Shown: positions 7,811-14,749, counted from the first letter of the stretch. The stretch is DNA of 21,431 nucleotides from an uncultured Bacilli bacterium (GCA_910586425.1 CAJUHL010000029.1:1-21431), one strand, 5' to 3'. The notes: generated by a model from the sequence alone, not told the origin. Program-made: numbers and translations.

Positions 7811-7914
7811 GTTCCTTCTTTGTCTCCTTCGTCCATGTAAGAATGCTTTTTCTTATTGAACATAACTAAAATACTTTAAATCAAACAACAAATTGCCGTA
7901 AATATTTCTAACAT
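7801..7914 (-). pseudogene. Small single-TM protein gene interrupted by an in-frame TAA
   Basis: A strong AAAGGAG sits five bases before the ATG at 7914. The reading frame gives MLEIFTAICCLI, a TAA (7876-7878), then in the same frame SILVMFNKKKHSYMDEGDKE and GTWN before a real stop at 7801. Read through, this is a typical small membrane protein: one hydrophobic helix of about 19 residues, then a Lys cluster and an acidic tail, 37 residues in all. The TAA falls in the middle of the helix; one base change from TTA (Leu) would create it. As it stands only a 12-residue hydrophobic peptide is made. Alternatively it is a short leader and the downstream match is chance, which I consider less likely. 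Confidence 0.5.
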
Positions 7915-7971
7915 TATGTCTCCTTTCTTTCATATACATAATTAGTATGCAAGTAATTTTAAGACAAAGAA

Positions 7972-7998
7972 AAAACAGTAGAAAAAATCTACTGTTTT
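7972..7998 (-). terminator. Intrinsic terminator of the 9103-8055 operon
   Basis: AAAACAGTAGA (7972-7982) pairs perfectly with TCTACTGTTTT (7988-7998) around AAAAA. A T-run lies on the minus strand and also on the plus strand. Confidence 0.85.
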
Positions 7999-8054
7999 TG
8001 TTTGATAGACTTGCACCCTTTATTCATTGTTTTTTGTGAACTCCTCATGACAAA

Positions 8055-8189
8055 TCACGAAAGTTCTTTGCCAGCTTCTAAAATATATCTCTCTTTAAAC
8101 TCATCCTTAAAGATATCTATCTGTGGATCTGCTTTTAATGCGACAATTGCTCTAGCAATTCGGCACATAGCTTCTATATCATCCATCAT
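8055..8189 (-). CDS. Small helical protein (44 aa)
   Basis: A short gene with a good ribosome site: GAGGAG five bases before the ATG at 8189. The protein is MMDDIEAMCRIARAIVALKA, then DPQIDIFKDEFKERYI, ending EAGKELS. It looks like two or three amphipathic helices and has no known family. It is the last gene of the operon, 27 bases after the Cys-rich gene, and the terminator at 7972-7998 follows. The opposite-strand open frame over it (8002-8205) is a shadow. Confidence 0.6.
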   Translation of the reverse strand: MMDDIEAMCRIARAIVALKADPQIDIFKDEFKERYILEAGKELS

Positions 8190-8216
8190 TTTGGCTCCTC
8201 TATAGGAATTCTGTGT

Positions 8217-8408
8217 TCATTCATTACACAGCCCTCCTTGATCATAGATAGCGAATACTTTTGTGCTCTGAAATTGCTCTCTGAATACGCTATCTCCGTA
8301 TTTTAAACAGTCATACCCAAATGGATAACCCTTATCATCGGTTCTAATGTTAAGCTGCCTGCATTTTTCACAGTTTCTATTACATGATATCATCTTTGTA
8401 TCAATCAT
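8217..8408 (-). CDS. Small Cys-rich protein with CxxxCxxC (63 aa)
   Basis: The N-terminus has ISCNRNCEKCRQLN (three Cys within eight residues), then GYDCLKYGD, and a last Cys three residues from the end (GGLCNE). Four or five Cys in this pattern suggest a single zinc site or a small ribbon. Aromatic residues (GYPFGYD, VFAIYDQ) provide a small core. Ribosome site GGAGAG is 10-12 bases from the ATG, rather far. It lies between its operon neighbours with gaps of 22 and 27 bases. It shares the CxxC theme with three larger proteins at 12142-14727. Confidence 0.65.
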   Translation of the reverse strand: MIDTKMISCNRNCEKCRQLNIRTDDKGYPFGYDCLKYGDSVFREQFQSTKVFAIYDQGGLCNE

Positions 8409-8430
8409 TTTTTTGTTCTCTCCTTATAAA

Positions 8431-8850
8431 TTATCTAGATTTTCTTCTTTTAACATTTGTCAGTTTCCACAGTTCTCTCTCAGGGATATAACATCCGCCA
8501 GACTGAAGGATTGGATCAGAAATAACCGTTGATTTTTCCCAATTGCAATCATAGCAAGATGTATCATTTGGTATTTCAGCTTCCCAGCATGGTACTTTCT
8601 TTTTTAGATGGTTTAATGCCAGATTACTTTTGTGGCCATCTATGAAACACCAAATCCCTCTCTTGAAATCCTCCAAATGTTCTGTATAAAAGCTCACTTT
8701 GTTTTCATGACTTTGTTTGACTTCCAGTCTCATAAATTCCGGATAATCTTCCAGTTTAAACTCATCTGAAAGATGATATCGAATATGTTCAGCATGATGA
8801 GTTTGTTTCTGTGGATGAAATCCTGTTGTGGAATACCTAATTATCCTCAT
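8431..8850 (-). CDS. Hypothetical protein (139 aa)
   Basis: Not recognised. The sequence is rich in His and aromatics: MRIIRYSTTGFHPQKQTHHA, then HIRYHLSDEF, RGIWCFIDGHKSNLALNHLK, a CYDCNW pair and GGCYIPERELWKL, ending in a basic KRRKSR. A 'strand, FIDGHKSNLA, helix' segment suggests an alpha/beta fold. Possible metal ligands are His19, His20, His23 and the CxxC, but no known motif emerges. Start ATG with AGGTGATT upstream. It begins four bases after the stop of the gene at 8855-9103, so the two are tightly coupled. Confidence 0.7.
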   Translation of the reverse strand: MRIIRYSTTGFHPQKQTHHAEHIRYHLSDEFKLEDYPEFMRLEVKQSHENKVSFYTEHLEDFKRGIWCFIDGHKSNLALNHLKKKVPCWEAEIPNDTSCYDCNWEKSTVISDPILQSGGCYIPERELWKLTNVKRRKSR

Positions 8851-8854
8851 ATAA

Positions 8855-9103
8855 TCACCTCAATGAAAGTGTTAGCACTACTGCATTCACCTTTTCCTTG
8901 TTATAATGATTCGTGTAATATTCACTCCCTAAGTAGCTGCAATCATCAATATACTCTTCCAAAGTATTCCTATCCCGGCTCTGATGAACGATTTCCTCAC
9001 GGACATTTTTTAATTCGTGATAACCCAGTTCTATATCATTTAATAATACAACTGGATTTCCTTCAATAGACTGTAATTTTTTAATCAATTCATTTTTTGT
9101 CAT
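8855..9103 (-). CDS. Small phage/plasmid-type protein, MTKNELIKKL family style (82 aa)
   Basis: It begins MTKNELIKKLQSIEGNPVVL, followed by a short strand and a helix, and ends VNAVVLTLSLR. The opening 'MTxxELIxxLxxI.GNP.V' is a very common start among short orphan proteins of Firmicutes phages and conjugative elements; no biochemical role is known to me. Ribosome site AAAGGA, seven bases before the ATG. It is the first gene of the five-gene operon that ends at the 7972-7998 terminator. The upstream gap 9104-9268 holds AT-rich sequence with no convincing promoter. Confidence 0.72.
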   Translation of the reverse strand: MTKNELIKKLQSIEGNPVVLLNDIELGYHELKNVREEIVHQSRDRNTLEEYIDDCSYLGSEYYTNHYNKEKVNAVVLTLSLR

Positions 9104-9268
9104 ATACTATCCTTTCTCTAAAAATTATCCTCTATTTATCTATTTACGAATAGTATGTTTAATATAACAAATGATAATAATGAATTGACGCGAAACTTTA
9201 TATTAAGTTATTTCAATAGGATTCATTTTTCCAGCTTTTCTTAACCTTTTAAATATTCTTATTTGCTC

Positions 9269-9314
9269 TGTGAGTTTGCAATTATATCAAATGTGAGTTT
9301 GCAATTATATCAAA
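9269..9314. repeat. Perfect 23-bp tandem duplication at a gene end
   Basis: TGTGAGTTTGCAATTATATC plus AAA occurs twice without any mismatch (9269-9291 and 9292-9314). The second copy lies in the last codons of the gene at 9282-9740 and the first holds its current stop. With one copy only, that protein would end ANSQSK instead of ANSHLI. Confidence 0.95.
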
Positions 9315-9740
9315 TAGAACTGCTTCAAAAATTGATCTGTATGTCATATTATCATACACGACATCAATTGTTTTAGGTTTATAATCTATTTCAAATCTTT
9401 CTTTATATTCCCTGATATCTTGTTCCCATACAATTCCATAATTTTTTCTCATATAGTTATAGATGTAATGGAGTACCTCAGATCTTTTTCTAAAAGAAGA
9501 ACCTCCACTAATTAATATCCTTATCTGCCCATTTATTTCCCTACGCCATTTTATCCTATCATCTACTACAATAACTTTCTTTTTGGATCTAATAGTTTTT
9601 TTTGAAGATGATTTTCCATAAATAGATAATAAATCCGTTTTCATTTCATTAAGAAAAGAGTTTATTTCTTCCATATCTTTTTGCAATACTTCTAATTTAT
9701 GTTCAATATCATCATAATTTACAGAGAATGTTTGTTTCAT
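9282..9740 (-). CDS. Hypothetical protein with N-terminal coiled coil (152 aa)
   Basis: Not recognised. Residues 8-40 form a probable coiled coil (DIEHKLEVLQKDMEEINSFL). A lysine-rich linker, SSSKKTIRSKKKVIVVDDRI, follows, then an alpha/beta part (QIRILISGGSSFRKRSEVLH, YIYNYMRKNYGIVWEQDIRE). The basic linker and helix-rich second half would suit nucleic-acid binding, but no motif is diagnostic. The C-terminus has been rewritten by the 23-bp duplication over the stop. Ribosome site GGCGGGAAG just before the ATG is unusual. It stands alone, 126 bases from the J-domain gene. Confidence 0.7.
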   Translation of the reverse strand: MKQTFSVNYDDIEHKLEVLQKDMEEINSFLNEMKTDLLSIYGKSSSKKTIRSKKKVIVVDDRIKWRREINGQIRILISGGSSFRKRSEVLHYIYNYMRKNYGIVWEQDIREYKERFEIDYKPKTIDVVYDNMTYRSIFEAVLFDIIANSHLI

Positions 9741-9866
9741 TCTTCCCGCCTTTACTGTCTATATATCATTTTCATTATCTATATAACTATTTTCTATATT
9801 CTAAGATAACACCTATTATATGAATTATAGTCATTCCATATCATTAATCTAATGATTATATATTTA

Positions 9867-10664
9867 TTATAACCTCCAGTCATTTTTCAGTTCATTCAGT
9901 AATTTCATATGTTCGCTGGTATCTTGTCCAATATTCGCATCAGGATGATAAAATTTTGCTAAAGTTCTATAAAATTGTTTCAATATTTTTCTTTGATTTA
10001 TGGTATAAATGGTATTACAACTTTTGTAGTTACTATTTTGTTCTTTTTCATAACTACTTCGGCTTTTAATTTTTTTCAAGTATGATTCATTAGTTAAATT
10101 TCCGTATAAGTCATAACAAATGTCATACTCCTGACTGAAAGCATCATATTCAAGTAAAAATTTTCGCTTAGCATCTTCATAAGTATTAATTAATTTCTTG
10201 TGTTTTAAAAATATTCTTCCTTCTTCTGTTTCACTAAATTCTTTTCGTATTTTATCAAATAAAGGATCTATTTTTATAGCCAAAGAATCATATAAATCTT
10301 CTATATATTCATCCTTTTTATCATCTTGAATATTAAAAGATTCAATAATTAAATCTAACTTAGAAAATAATCGATAATAAAGAGAGTTTTCTGAATCATA
10401 AGAATCTTCTTCACGTGATTCTGCTATATCATAATAGTTTAAAGTTGCAACCACACACTGTCTTTTTTTAATTTTCCCGTCTTCTCTATAAGATTCATGT
10501 AAAGATATACGATAAGATTTTTTTATGGTTCTCTTAAAACATTCTTGGCTAAACGTATAAGTATTAACCAATATACCATCAACATTTTTAGTACCTAATA
10601 TAATCTCTTTGGGTCTACCTTTAACTTCTCTTTTCATCTTTAATTCTTGTATATAAAAATACAT
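9867..10664 (-). CDS. Protein with C-terminal J-domain (HPD motif), 265 aa
   Basis: The last 40 residues read as a J-domain: helix II KILKQFYRTLAKFYHPDANI with HPD at 240-242, then helix III EHMKLLNELKNDWRL. J-domains recruit and stimulate an Hsp70 (DnaK). Here the domain is at the extreme C-terminus and the protein ends inside helix III, so helix IV is missing. The first 220 residues are not DnaJ-like. A beta-rich N-terminus (MYFYIQELKMKREVKGRPKE) with a CVVATLNYYD strand is followed by long charged helices (about 100-205). No zinc fingers or G/F region. The N-terminal part probably picks the client. AGGAG is eight bases before the ATG. It is flanked by AT-rich gaps and has no clear operon partner. 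Confidence 0.75.
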   Translation of the reverse strand: MYFYIQELKMKREVKGRPKEIILGTKNVDGILVNTYTFSQECFKRTIKKSYRISLHESYREDGKIKKRQCVVATLNYYDIAESREEDSYDSENSLYYRLFSKLDLIIESFNIQDDKKDEYIEDLYDSLAIKIDPLFDKIRKEFSETEEGRIFLKHKKLINTYEDAKRKFLLEYDAFSQEYDICYDLYGNLTNESYLKKIKSRSSYEKEQNSNYKSCNTIYTINQRKILKQFYRTLAKFYHPDANIGQDTSEHMKLLNELKNDWRL

Positions 10665-10716
10665 ACATTATTCTCCTAAAGTTATTATATTTAAAAATTA
10701 AATAACTACATATATT

Positions 10717-10752
10717 TCGCACTCGTCTGAAGAAGAGATTTCCGAATTGCGA
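10717..10752. other. GC-richer patch with a weak stem, upstream of the J-domain gene
   Basis: TCGCA (10717-10721) pairs with TGCGA (10748-10752) around a segment containing a CTC/GAG stem. It stands out from a very AT-rich gap 50-90 bases before the J-domain start. It may be a cis-regulatory RNA hairpin or a protein site; weak evidence. Confidence 0.22.
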
Positions 10753-10814
10753 CATTTTATTACATACTCACATATGACTTAATATAATGATAACGATATT
10801 ATACATCTAAAATC

Positions 10815-11066
10815 CTAGTTTAACAAATCTTCATATATTTTCAATGCTTTTCTTAGCCCAGCATTTTTACCTTTACTATATGTATCTTTAACAATTACTC
10901 CATTTATCTCTTTTGATATTTCTTCATTATATTGTTCATATAAATGCAACTCCGCTATTGTTTCAATAAGATATTCCGCCATATCTTCAGCATCAAAATT
11001 CATTCCTCTTTCACTATTACCATAAATTTGAATAGCAGAAATTAGTCTATCTTTTAAATCTTCCAT
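10815..11066 (-). CDS. Small helical hypothetical protein (83 aa)
   Basis: Mostly alpha-helical and acidic: MEDLKDRLISAIQIYGNSER, then DAEDMAEYLIETIAEL, and a C-terminal KGKNAGLRKALKIYEDLL helix. GGAG lies seven bases before the ATG. No family recognised; the size and helix pattern would fit a small regulator or antitoxin, but nothing in the sequence decides this and no toxin partner is adjacent. It lies 150 bases upstream of the J-domain gene. Confidence 0.65.
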   Translation of the reverse strand: MEDLKDRLISAIQIYGNSERGMNFDAEDMAEYLIETIAELHLYEQYNEEISKEINGVIVKDTYSKGKNAGLRKALKIYEDLLN

Positions 11067-11233
11067 TTACTTTCTCCATTTCAATTCCAGCAAATATCCA
11101 CAAAGGCTCTTTATATTTTCTTCCGTATTTTCCGAGAATTGTTACAATACTGTCTCTAATATTTTCTCAATCTCTATGACTTTCAAATGTTAGGTAATTT
11201 ATTCATTGTATTGTCTCCAACTCAGTTTTAATT

Positions 11234-11557
11234 TTACAGTCCTATCCATACTCTGTCATCATCACAAAAATCATAAAATTCTCTCAAATTAAAATTAAGA
11301 TTATTCTCTTCATCATAATAGTTGTAGATATCTGTATCTACTTCTGGGCACGAAGTTTGAAAATCTTCTATCATACAATCTATATTATATTGCATATTAA
11401 TTTTGTCTACTCCAATGAGTTTCAATTTTAGACACTTTAAGCAAACAACCATCTGATTATATACAGAAACTATGGTATCCAGCGATTCGTTGCCTTCATC
11501 AATTAACTTTCTTAGCTGCTTGCCCTCGTCTTCTAATTTATATTTCCATCTTCCCAT
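11234..11557 (-). CDS. Hypothetical acidic protein (107 aa)
   Basis: I place the start at the ATG at 11557 (MGRWKYKLEDEGKQLRKLID), six bases after a GGAGG. The frame is open for eight more codons, but that would put the ribosome site inside the gene. An N-terminal helical half (LDTIVSVYNQMVVCLKCL) is followed by a very acidic, aromatic-rich C-terminal half (DTDIYNYYDEENNLNFNLRE, CDDDRVWIGL). No family recognised. It lies 28 bases after the 94-aa gene and is probably in the same transcript. Confidence 0.68.
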   Translation of the reverse strand: MGRWKYKLEDEGKQLRKLIDEGNESLDTIVSVYNQMVVCLKCLKLKLIGVDKINMQYNIDCMIEDFQTSCPEVDTDIYNYYDEENNLNFNLREFYDFCDDDRVWIGL

Positions 11558-11585
11558 ATATTGCCTCCACCTAAAAAACATTCTA

Positions 11586-11870
11586 TTACTTATTTACATC
11601 TAACCATATGCAACTCTTATCATATTCTATATCCAATCTTAAAAAATCTGCTCTCATTTTATCTCTCATTTTCGCCATCATATCTAATTGCAAATAAGAG
11701 ATTGTACTTCTGGTTTGTTCTAATGCAACATCACTTTCAGGCATGTAATAAATATAAACAATAGTATCCAGATAACCATTAAATTTCGCCCAAAGTTCCA
11801 TTTTACTTGTATCATCATTCTGTGTGGCTATGTACTTATATCCTTGTTTAATCAATTCTTGTTTATTCAT
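11586..11870 (-). CDS. Hypothetical protein (94 aa)
   Basis: A perfect AGGAGG lies eight bases before the ATG. The protein opens MNKQELIKQGYKYIATQNDD, then a strand pair (LDTIVYIYYMPESD) and a long helix (YLQLDMMAKMRDKMRADFL), ending CIWLDVNK. The alpha/beta-hairpin/alpha plan is common in small orphan accessory proteins; no name. It is the first gene of a two-gene unit whose probable promoter is at 12057-12085, giving a leader of about 180 bases. Confidence 0.7.
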   Translation of the reverse strand: MNKQELIKQGYKYIATQNDDTSKMELWAKFNGYLDTIVYIYYMPESDVALEQTRSTISYLQLDMMAKMRDKMRADFLRLDIEYDKSCIWLDVNK

Positions 11871-12056
11871 AAGTAGGTCCTCCTATATATACTATACTAT
11901 TCTCTTCTCTTTCCTCTTCCAGCATATTATTTAAGAGTCCGTTTATCTTCAATAAAAATAGTTCGCTGGTTACAGCATATCACTTTATTTGTCCATATCC
12001 CATATCAAGGTATCTTTATCCAACTTTGCAAAAATGATAATATAAACATTACAAAT

Positions 12057-12085
12057 AGTATACTATGTTTTTCTATTACAGTCAA
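12057..12085 (-). promoter_or_regulatory. Strong sigma-A promoter, 180 bases upstream of the 94-aa gene
   Basis: On the minus strand TTGACT, exactly 17 bases, TATACT. The -10 sits inside a perfect 12-bp palindrome, ATAGTATACTAT (12055-12066), which could be an operator. Between the expected start near 12050 and the gene at 11870 I see no convincing gene; short open frames there lack ribosome sites. The promoter lies just past the terminator of the upstream gene. Confidence 0.75.
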
Positions 12086-12100
12086 TTTTTTCTATAATAT

Positions 12101-12141
12101 AAAAAACTAGGCTATCTGTGAACCAGATAACCTAAGTTTTG
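12101..12141 (-). terminator. Intrinsic terminator of the 131-aa gene
   Basis: AAAACT.AGG.TATCTG pairs with CAGATA.CCT.AGTTTT (two small interruptions) around TGAAC, followed on the minus strand by TTTTTTATATT. It begins immediately after the stop codon. Confidence 0.82.
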
Positions 12142-12537
12142 TTACTGTAATTTAAACAACTTTTTCCACCACACATCCTTACTTACGACATAATTCCCGT
12201 CTTCATCCGATAAAAATAACTGTATATCATCCTCAGAATCTATATGAAGGAATTTTCCCGGATTCAAACTTGAAAATCCTCCGGTTAAAGTTAAAACTGT
12301 TTGTCCCACTTTCGGATACTCCGCCTTCTCCTTATAACCCAGATAAGATAGATATAGTAAAGGATCACTCCAGAATACAAAATAATCCAACGTCCCTTCC
12401 TTTAATGACTTTATTTCTTCCCTCTCAAGAATACAGTTCTCGATTTGAAACACATCTGCACCTCCCATTAGCGGGCATAGATTTCTTTTGTAAAATTCAC
12501 AATTTAAACATCTCTTCCTGTTCTCTATTTTACCCAT
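12142..12537 (-). CDS. Protein with N-terminal Cys4 module (131 aa)
   Basis: Residues 10-37 hold CLNC-x7-C-x13-C, in the segment KRCLNCEFYKRNLCPLMGGA and the Cys of IENCI, a likely single zinc or iron-sulfur site. The rest is a beta-rich domain: YFVFWSDPLLYLSYLGYKEK, then VGQTVLTLTGGFSSLNPG, LHIDSEDDIQLFLSDEDGN, ending in an aromatic DVWWKKLFKL. The order suggests a small-barrel or OB-like C-terminal domain. No known family. It is one of four proteins in this window with a CxxC-led four-Cys pattern. The ribosome site (GAAGGGAAAG) is far from the ATG. Terminator directly follows. Confidence 0.7.
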   Translation of the reverse strand: MGKIENRKRCLNCEFYKRNLCPLMGGADVFQIENCILEREEIKSLKEGTLDYFVFWSDPLLYLSYLGYKEKAEYPKVGQTVLTLTGGFSSLNPGKFLHIDSEDDIQLFLSDEDGNYVVSKDVWWKKLFKLQ

Positions 12538-12680
12538 AATTCTCTTTCCCTTCTTCTATTCTTGTACTGGGAATCCTTCTTGTATCAGTCCTCTATTTCT
12601 TTGCAGTTTATTCTGGCAATCTATTGACATTCATTAAAACGTGCCGTCTGCAGTAACCTCTGATATATTTACACCTTATT

Positions 12681-13148
12681 TCACCGATCATAAACGGTTC
12701 CATGATCGAATACATTCCTCTCCGACGCATCGCATTTTGATTGTTTCCCTTTACTAGCTCCAGTAATCCCGCAGAAATGTTCATCAAAACCTCCAATGCT
12801 CCAATTGGGACACTGTTCACACTTCATTTCCTCATAATCAATAAGGATTTTCACGTTAACTCCTGGTTCAATTGCTCTTGAATAATAATGTAACAAATTC
12901 TTTTTATAATCTATATCCCAATCATGTAAATGCTCTTCTAAAATTGCTCCATGTTGATGAGATGGTTTAAGAGATTCTAAATCATCTCTATTTACCTTTA
13001 CACCAGTATCTGGATTATATTGATAATGATTCCACATTTTTTCTTCATCATAAATCATCCACAATTTATTAATCCTGGGAATTCCTTTAAATCCATAATC
13101 GCTCAGTTTTATATTTTCTCCCGTGATTACCTCTATAATTTTCTTCAA
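12681..13148 (-). CDS. Protein with C-terminal Cys4 module (155 aa)
   Basis: GGAGG lies five bases before a TTG (13148), giving MKKIIEVITGENIKLSDYGF. The in-frame ATG four codons upstream (13160) overlaps that GGAGG and has no site of its own, so TTG is preferred but not certain. An N-terminal alpha/beta part includes INKLWMIYDEEKMWNHYQYN. The C-terminal module is CEQC-x12-C-x12-C (KCEQCPNWSIGGFDEHFCGI, then SKC), close in plan to the modules at 12142 and 14062. It resembles small zinc-binding orphan proteins of phages. A second frame over its end (12608-12820) is a shadow. Confidence 0.68.
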   Translation of the reverse strand: MKKIIEVITGENIKLSDYGFKGIPRINKLWMIYDEEKMWNHYQYNPDTGVKVNRDDLESLKPSHQHGAILEEHLHDWDIDYKKNLLHYYSRAIEPGVNVKILIDYEEMKCEQCPNWSIGGFDEHFCGITGASKGKQSKCDASERNVFDHGTVYDR

Positions 13149-13228
13149 ATCTCCCTCCATATCGATTAAGCGCTGCTCTAAACCATTTTTAAGTGCTGCT
13201 TTATGAATACCTATTTATGTGTTAGGTT

Positions 13229-13399
13229 TCAAGACTCTTTATTCGATATCAAATAATTTATGGTATAAGATAACTTAGCGATTTTTTCAGCGGCTTCTGT
13301 CACAGCCATAAAATTATTTTTTGGGTATGAAATATCTAAAATTCTCTTCCAGTATGCTAATGCAGATTTTAAATCATCTATATTTTTTTGCATTTCCAT
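13229..13399 (-). CDS. Small helical protein (56 aa)
   Basis: GGAGGAGG lies about nine bases before the ATG at 13399, the strongest class of ribosome site here. The protein is MEMQKNIDDLKSALAYWKRI, then LDISYPKNNFMAVTEAAEKI and AKLSYTINYLISNKES: two amphipathic helices joined by a short loop, as in a helical hairpin. No family recognised. The gap to the next gene downstream is about 80 bases. Confidence 0.68.
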   Translation of the reverse strand: MEMQKNIDDLKSALAYWKRILDISYPKNNFMAVTEAAEKIAKLSYTINYLISNKES

Positions 13400-13446
13400 A
13401 AAGGTATTCCTCCTCCTATTTTAAATATTTAAAGAAATTCCAGCAA

Positions 13447-13489
13447 CTTCAGGCACTGGGTCTGATGACTTAGACCCAAGCACCTAAAG
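13447..13489. other. Two-tier hairpin without T-run
   Basis: TGGGTCT (13457-13463) pairs perfectly with AGACCCA (13472-13478). An outer CTTCAGG (13447-13453) pairs with CCTAAAG (13483-13489) with one mismatch. There is no T-run on either side, so it is not a standard terminator. It lies alone in the 13400-13546 gap and could be a processing site, attenuator or protein-binding palindrome. Confidence 0.45.
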
Positions 13490-13546
13490 GCCGCTAAGAT
13501 TATTCTATGCAATTTAAGGATCTATCTTATCCCATATCTTTGTCTA

Positions 13547-14053
13547 TTAATCTTCACTCAGTTCCTCTAAATAATTATATTTCCCGTAAGAGCGATAGTC
13601 TGTATCAATATGCAGTTTGGAGATGTCACCCAATTCTTCCATAAATTCATAATGTCCATTCCCGGCATCATGAAGCAATACATACGCATCTTTGTATTTA
13701 AATACCCATGAGGTATAGCCTTTTTCCGGACAATATCCAATAATTTTAAGGTCATTTTTTGATACAGTTTCAAGCATATCATCCTGTTCCATAATTTTTC
13801 TTAATTCTTCCGCTTCAATTACTCTTCTAGAATAAGATTTAAAATATCTTATGGCAATTTCCTCATAAAAAAGCTCAATCACAAAATCGGTTGCTTCGGA
13901 AAACATCTCAAACCTGCAAATCTCTTTAATCTGTTTTGCATACGAGTCCAGGTTTCTCGGACGAAGCCCAGCTTCCTTACTCTCTACAATGTCTTTATAT
14001 ATTTCACACATTTCCTTGTCTGATACATTCACAAATATCTCAAATTTATTCAT
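13547..14053 (-). CDS. Hypothetical protein (168 aa)
   Basis: Not recognised. The N-terminal two-thirds is helical and charged (MNKFEIFVNVSDKEMCEIYK, FVIELFYEEIAIRYFKSYSR). The last 65 residues form a beta-rich part (NDLKIIGYCPEKGYTSWVFK, YKDAYVLLHDAGNGHYEFME). This helix-then-sheet order suggests two domains. AGGAGG is four bases before the ATG. It follows the double-Cys-module gene by eight bases and is the last clear member of the 15225-13547 operon. Confidence 0.72.
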   Translation of the reverse strand: MNKFEIFVNVSDKEMCEIYKDIVESKEAGLRPRNLDSYAKQIKEICRFEMFSEATDFVIELFYEEIAIRYFKSYSRRVIEAEELRKIMEQDDMLETVSKNDLKIIGYCPEKGYTSWVFKYKDAYVLLHDAGNGHYEFMEELGDISKLHIDTDYRSYGKYNYLEELSED

Positions 14054-14061
14054 AGATCCTC

Positions 14062-14727
14062 CTAATACATGATTCTGACTTCATTTTTTTTCTTTAACTT
14101 AACATAAATAGTACTTTCACTATCTTTAATCTTATAACCTTCTAACGCTTGACAATAAACATCAATTTCTGTATTCGTAAGTTTTGACTCTATGTGTAAC
14201 ATATCTGGGTTGTGATTCTCTACAAATTCATTAATATCTCTAATATCTGAAAATCCATATGTAGATAATGCACCATAGATAATACCTACAAGATTTCCTT
14301 CCTTTGCTTTGTTATAGATATCTATTATTAGCTTCTTGAATTTTTCTTTTACCTTGCTTCTTTGTTGTAGTTCCGCTGCTTCATGAGCGGATACACAAAC
14401 ATGGCACTCAGGTTTTTCGTCATCAAATGGATTACTCGAACACCACTCACAATTTCTTGATTCACAAATGTCTTCTTTAATCCAATCTTCATATTTTATG
14501 TCTGTAAGCCGTTTCTTTTTATATTTTGTCTGCAAATTTTCGCTAATATCTGATTCTAGATACTCTTTAAGCCCTAATTCACAAGAAGAATCATTTATAT
14601 TTTTATGACATAATTCCTGGTTTCCATCCCAATAAGAGTTGGAGCACCTTTTACACTTTCCTACTCCAGATACCACTTTTAAAAATTCTTCTCCTGATAA
14701 AGATTTAATATATTCCTCTCCTGTCAT
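14062..14727 (-). CDS. Protein with two CxxC metal-binding modules (221 aa)
   Basis: Module 1 near residues 23-46: CKRC-x11-C-x8-C (CKRCSNSYWDGNQELCHKNI, then the Cys of SSCEL). Module 2 near 88-105: CEWC-x11-C-x2-C (CEWCSSNPFDDEKPECHVC). Each looks like a zinc site, and they read as a duplicated ribbon. A C-terminal alpha/beta part follows (KLIIDIYNKAKEGNLVGIIY, EIDVYCQALEGY). I start at the ATG at 14727 (MTGEEYIKSLSGEEFLKVVS), eight bases after AGAGG; the in-frame ATG at 14763 would overlap the upstream gene by 14 bases. The family is unknown, but the 'MTGEEYIKSLS' opening is typical of phage/plasmid orphan genes. Possible nucleic-acid binding. Confidence 0.7.
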   Translation of the reverse strand: MTGEEYIKSLSGEEFLKVVSGVGKCKRCSNSYWDGNQELCHKNINDSSCELGLKEYLESDISENLQTKYKKKRLTDIKYEDWIKEDICESRNCEWCSSNPFDDEKPECHVCVSAHEAAELQQRSKVKEKFKKLIIDIYNKAKEGNLVGIIYGALSTYGFSDIRDINEFVENHNPDMLHIESKLTNTEIDVYCQALEGYKIKDSESTIYVKLKKKNEVRIMY

Positions 14728-14749
14728 ATGCAGTGCCTCTTTCTTCCTT

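Noticed and set aside
8002..8205. A 67-codon plus-strand frame
   Set aside because: It begins inside a terminator hairpin and lies opposite the 44-aa gene, which has a clear GAGGAG site.
10815..11066. Toxin-antitoxin pair among the small helical genes
   Set aside because: No adjacent gene shows toxin motifs or the usual overlapping two-gene layout.
11871..12050. Short minus-strand frames in the leader of the 94-aa gene, with protein-like stretches
   Set aside because: All three frames give comparable fragments without start codons behind ribosome sites; AT-rich composition explains them.
12608..12820. A 70-codon minus-strand frame overlapping the end of the 155-aa gene
   Set aside because: It overlaps the Cys-module gene in another frame, has no ribosome site, and the Cys module and normal ending of the first frame make that one the real gene.
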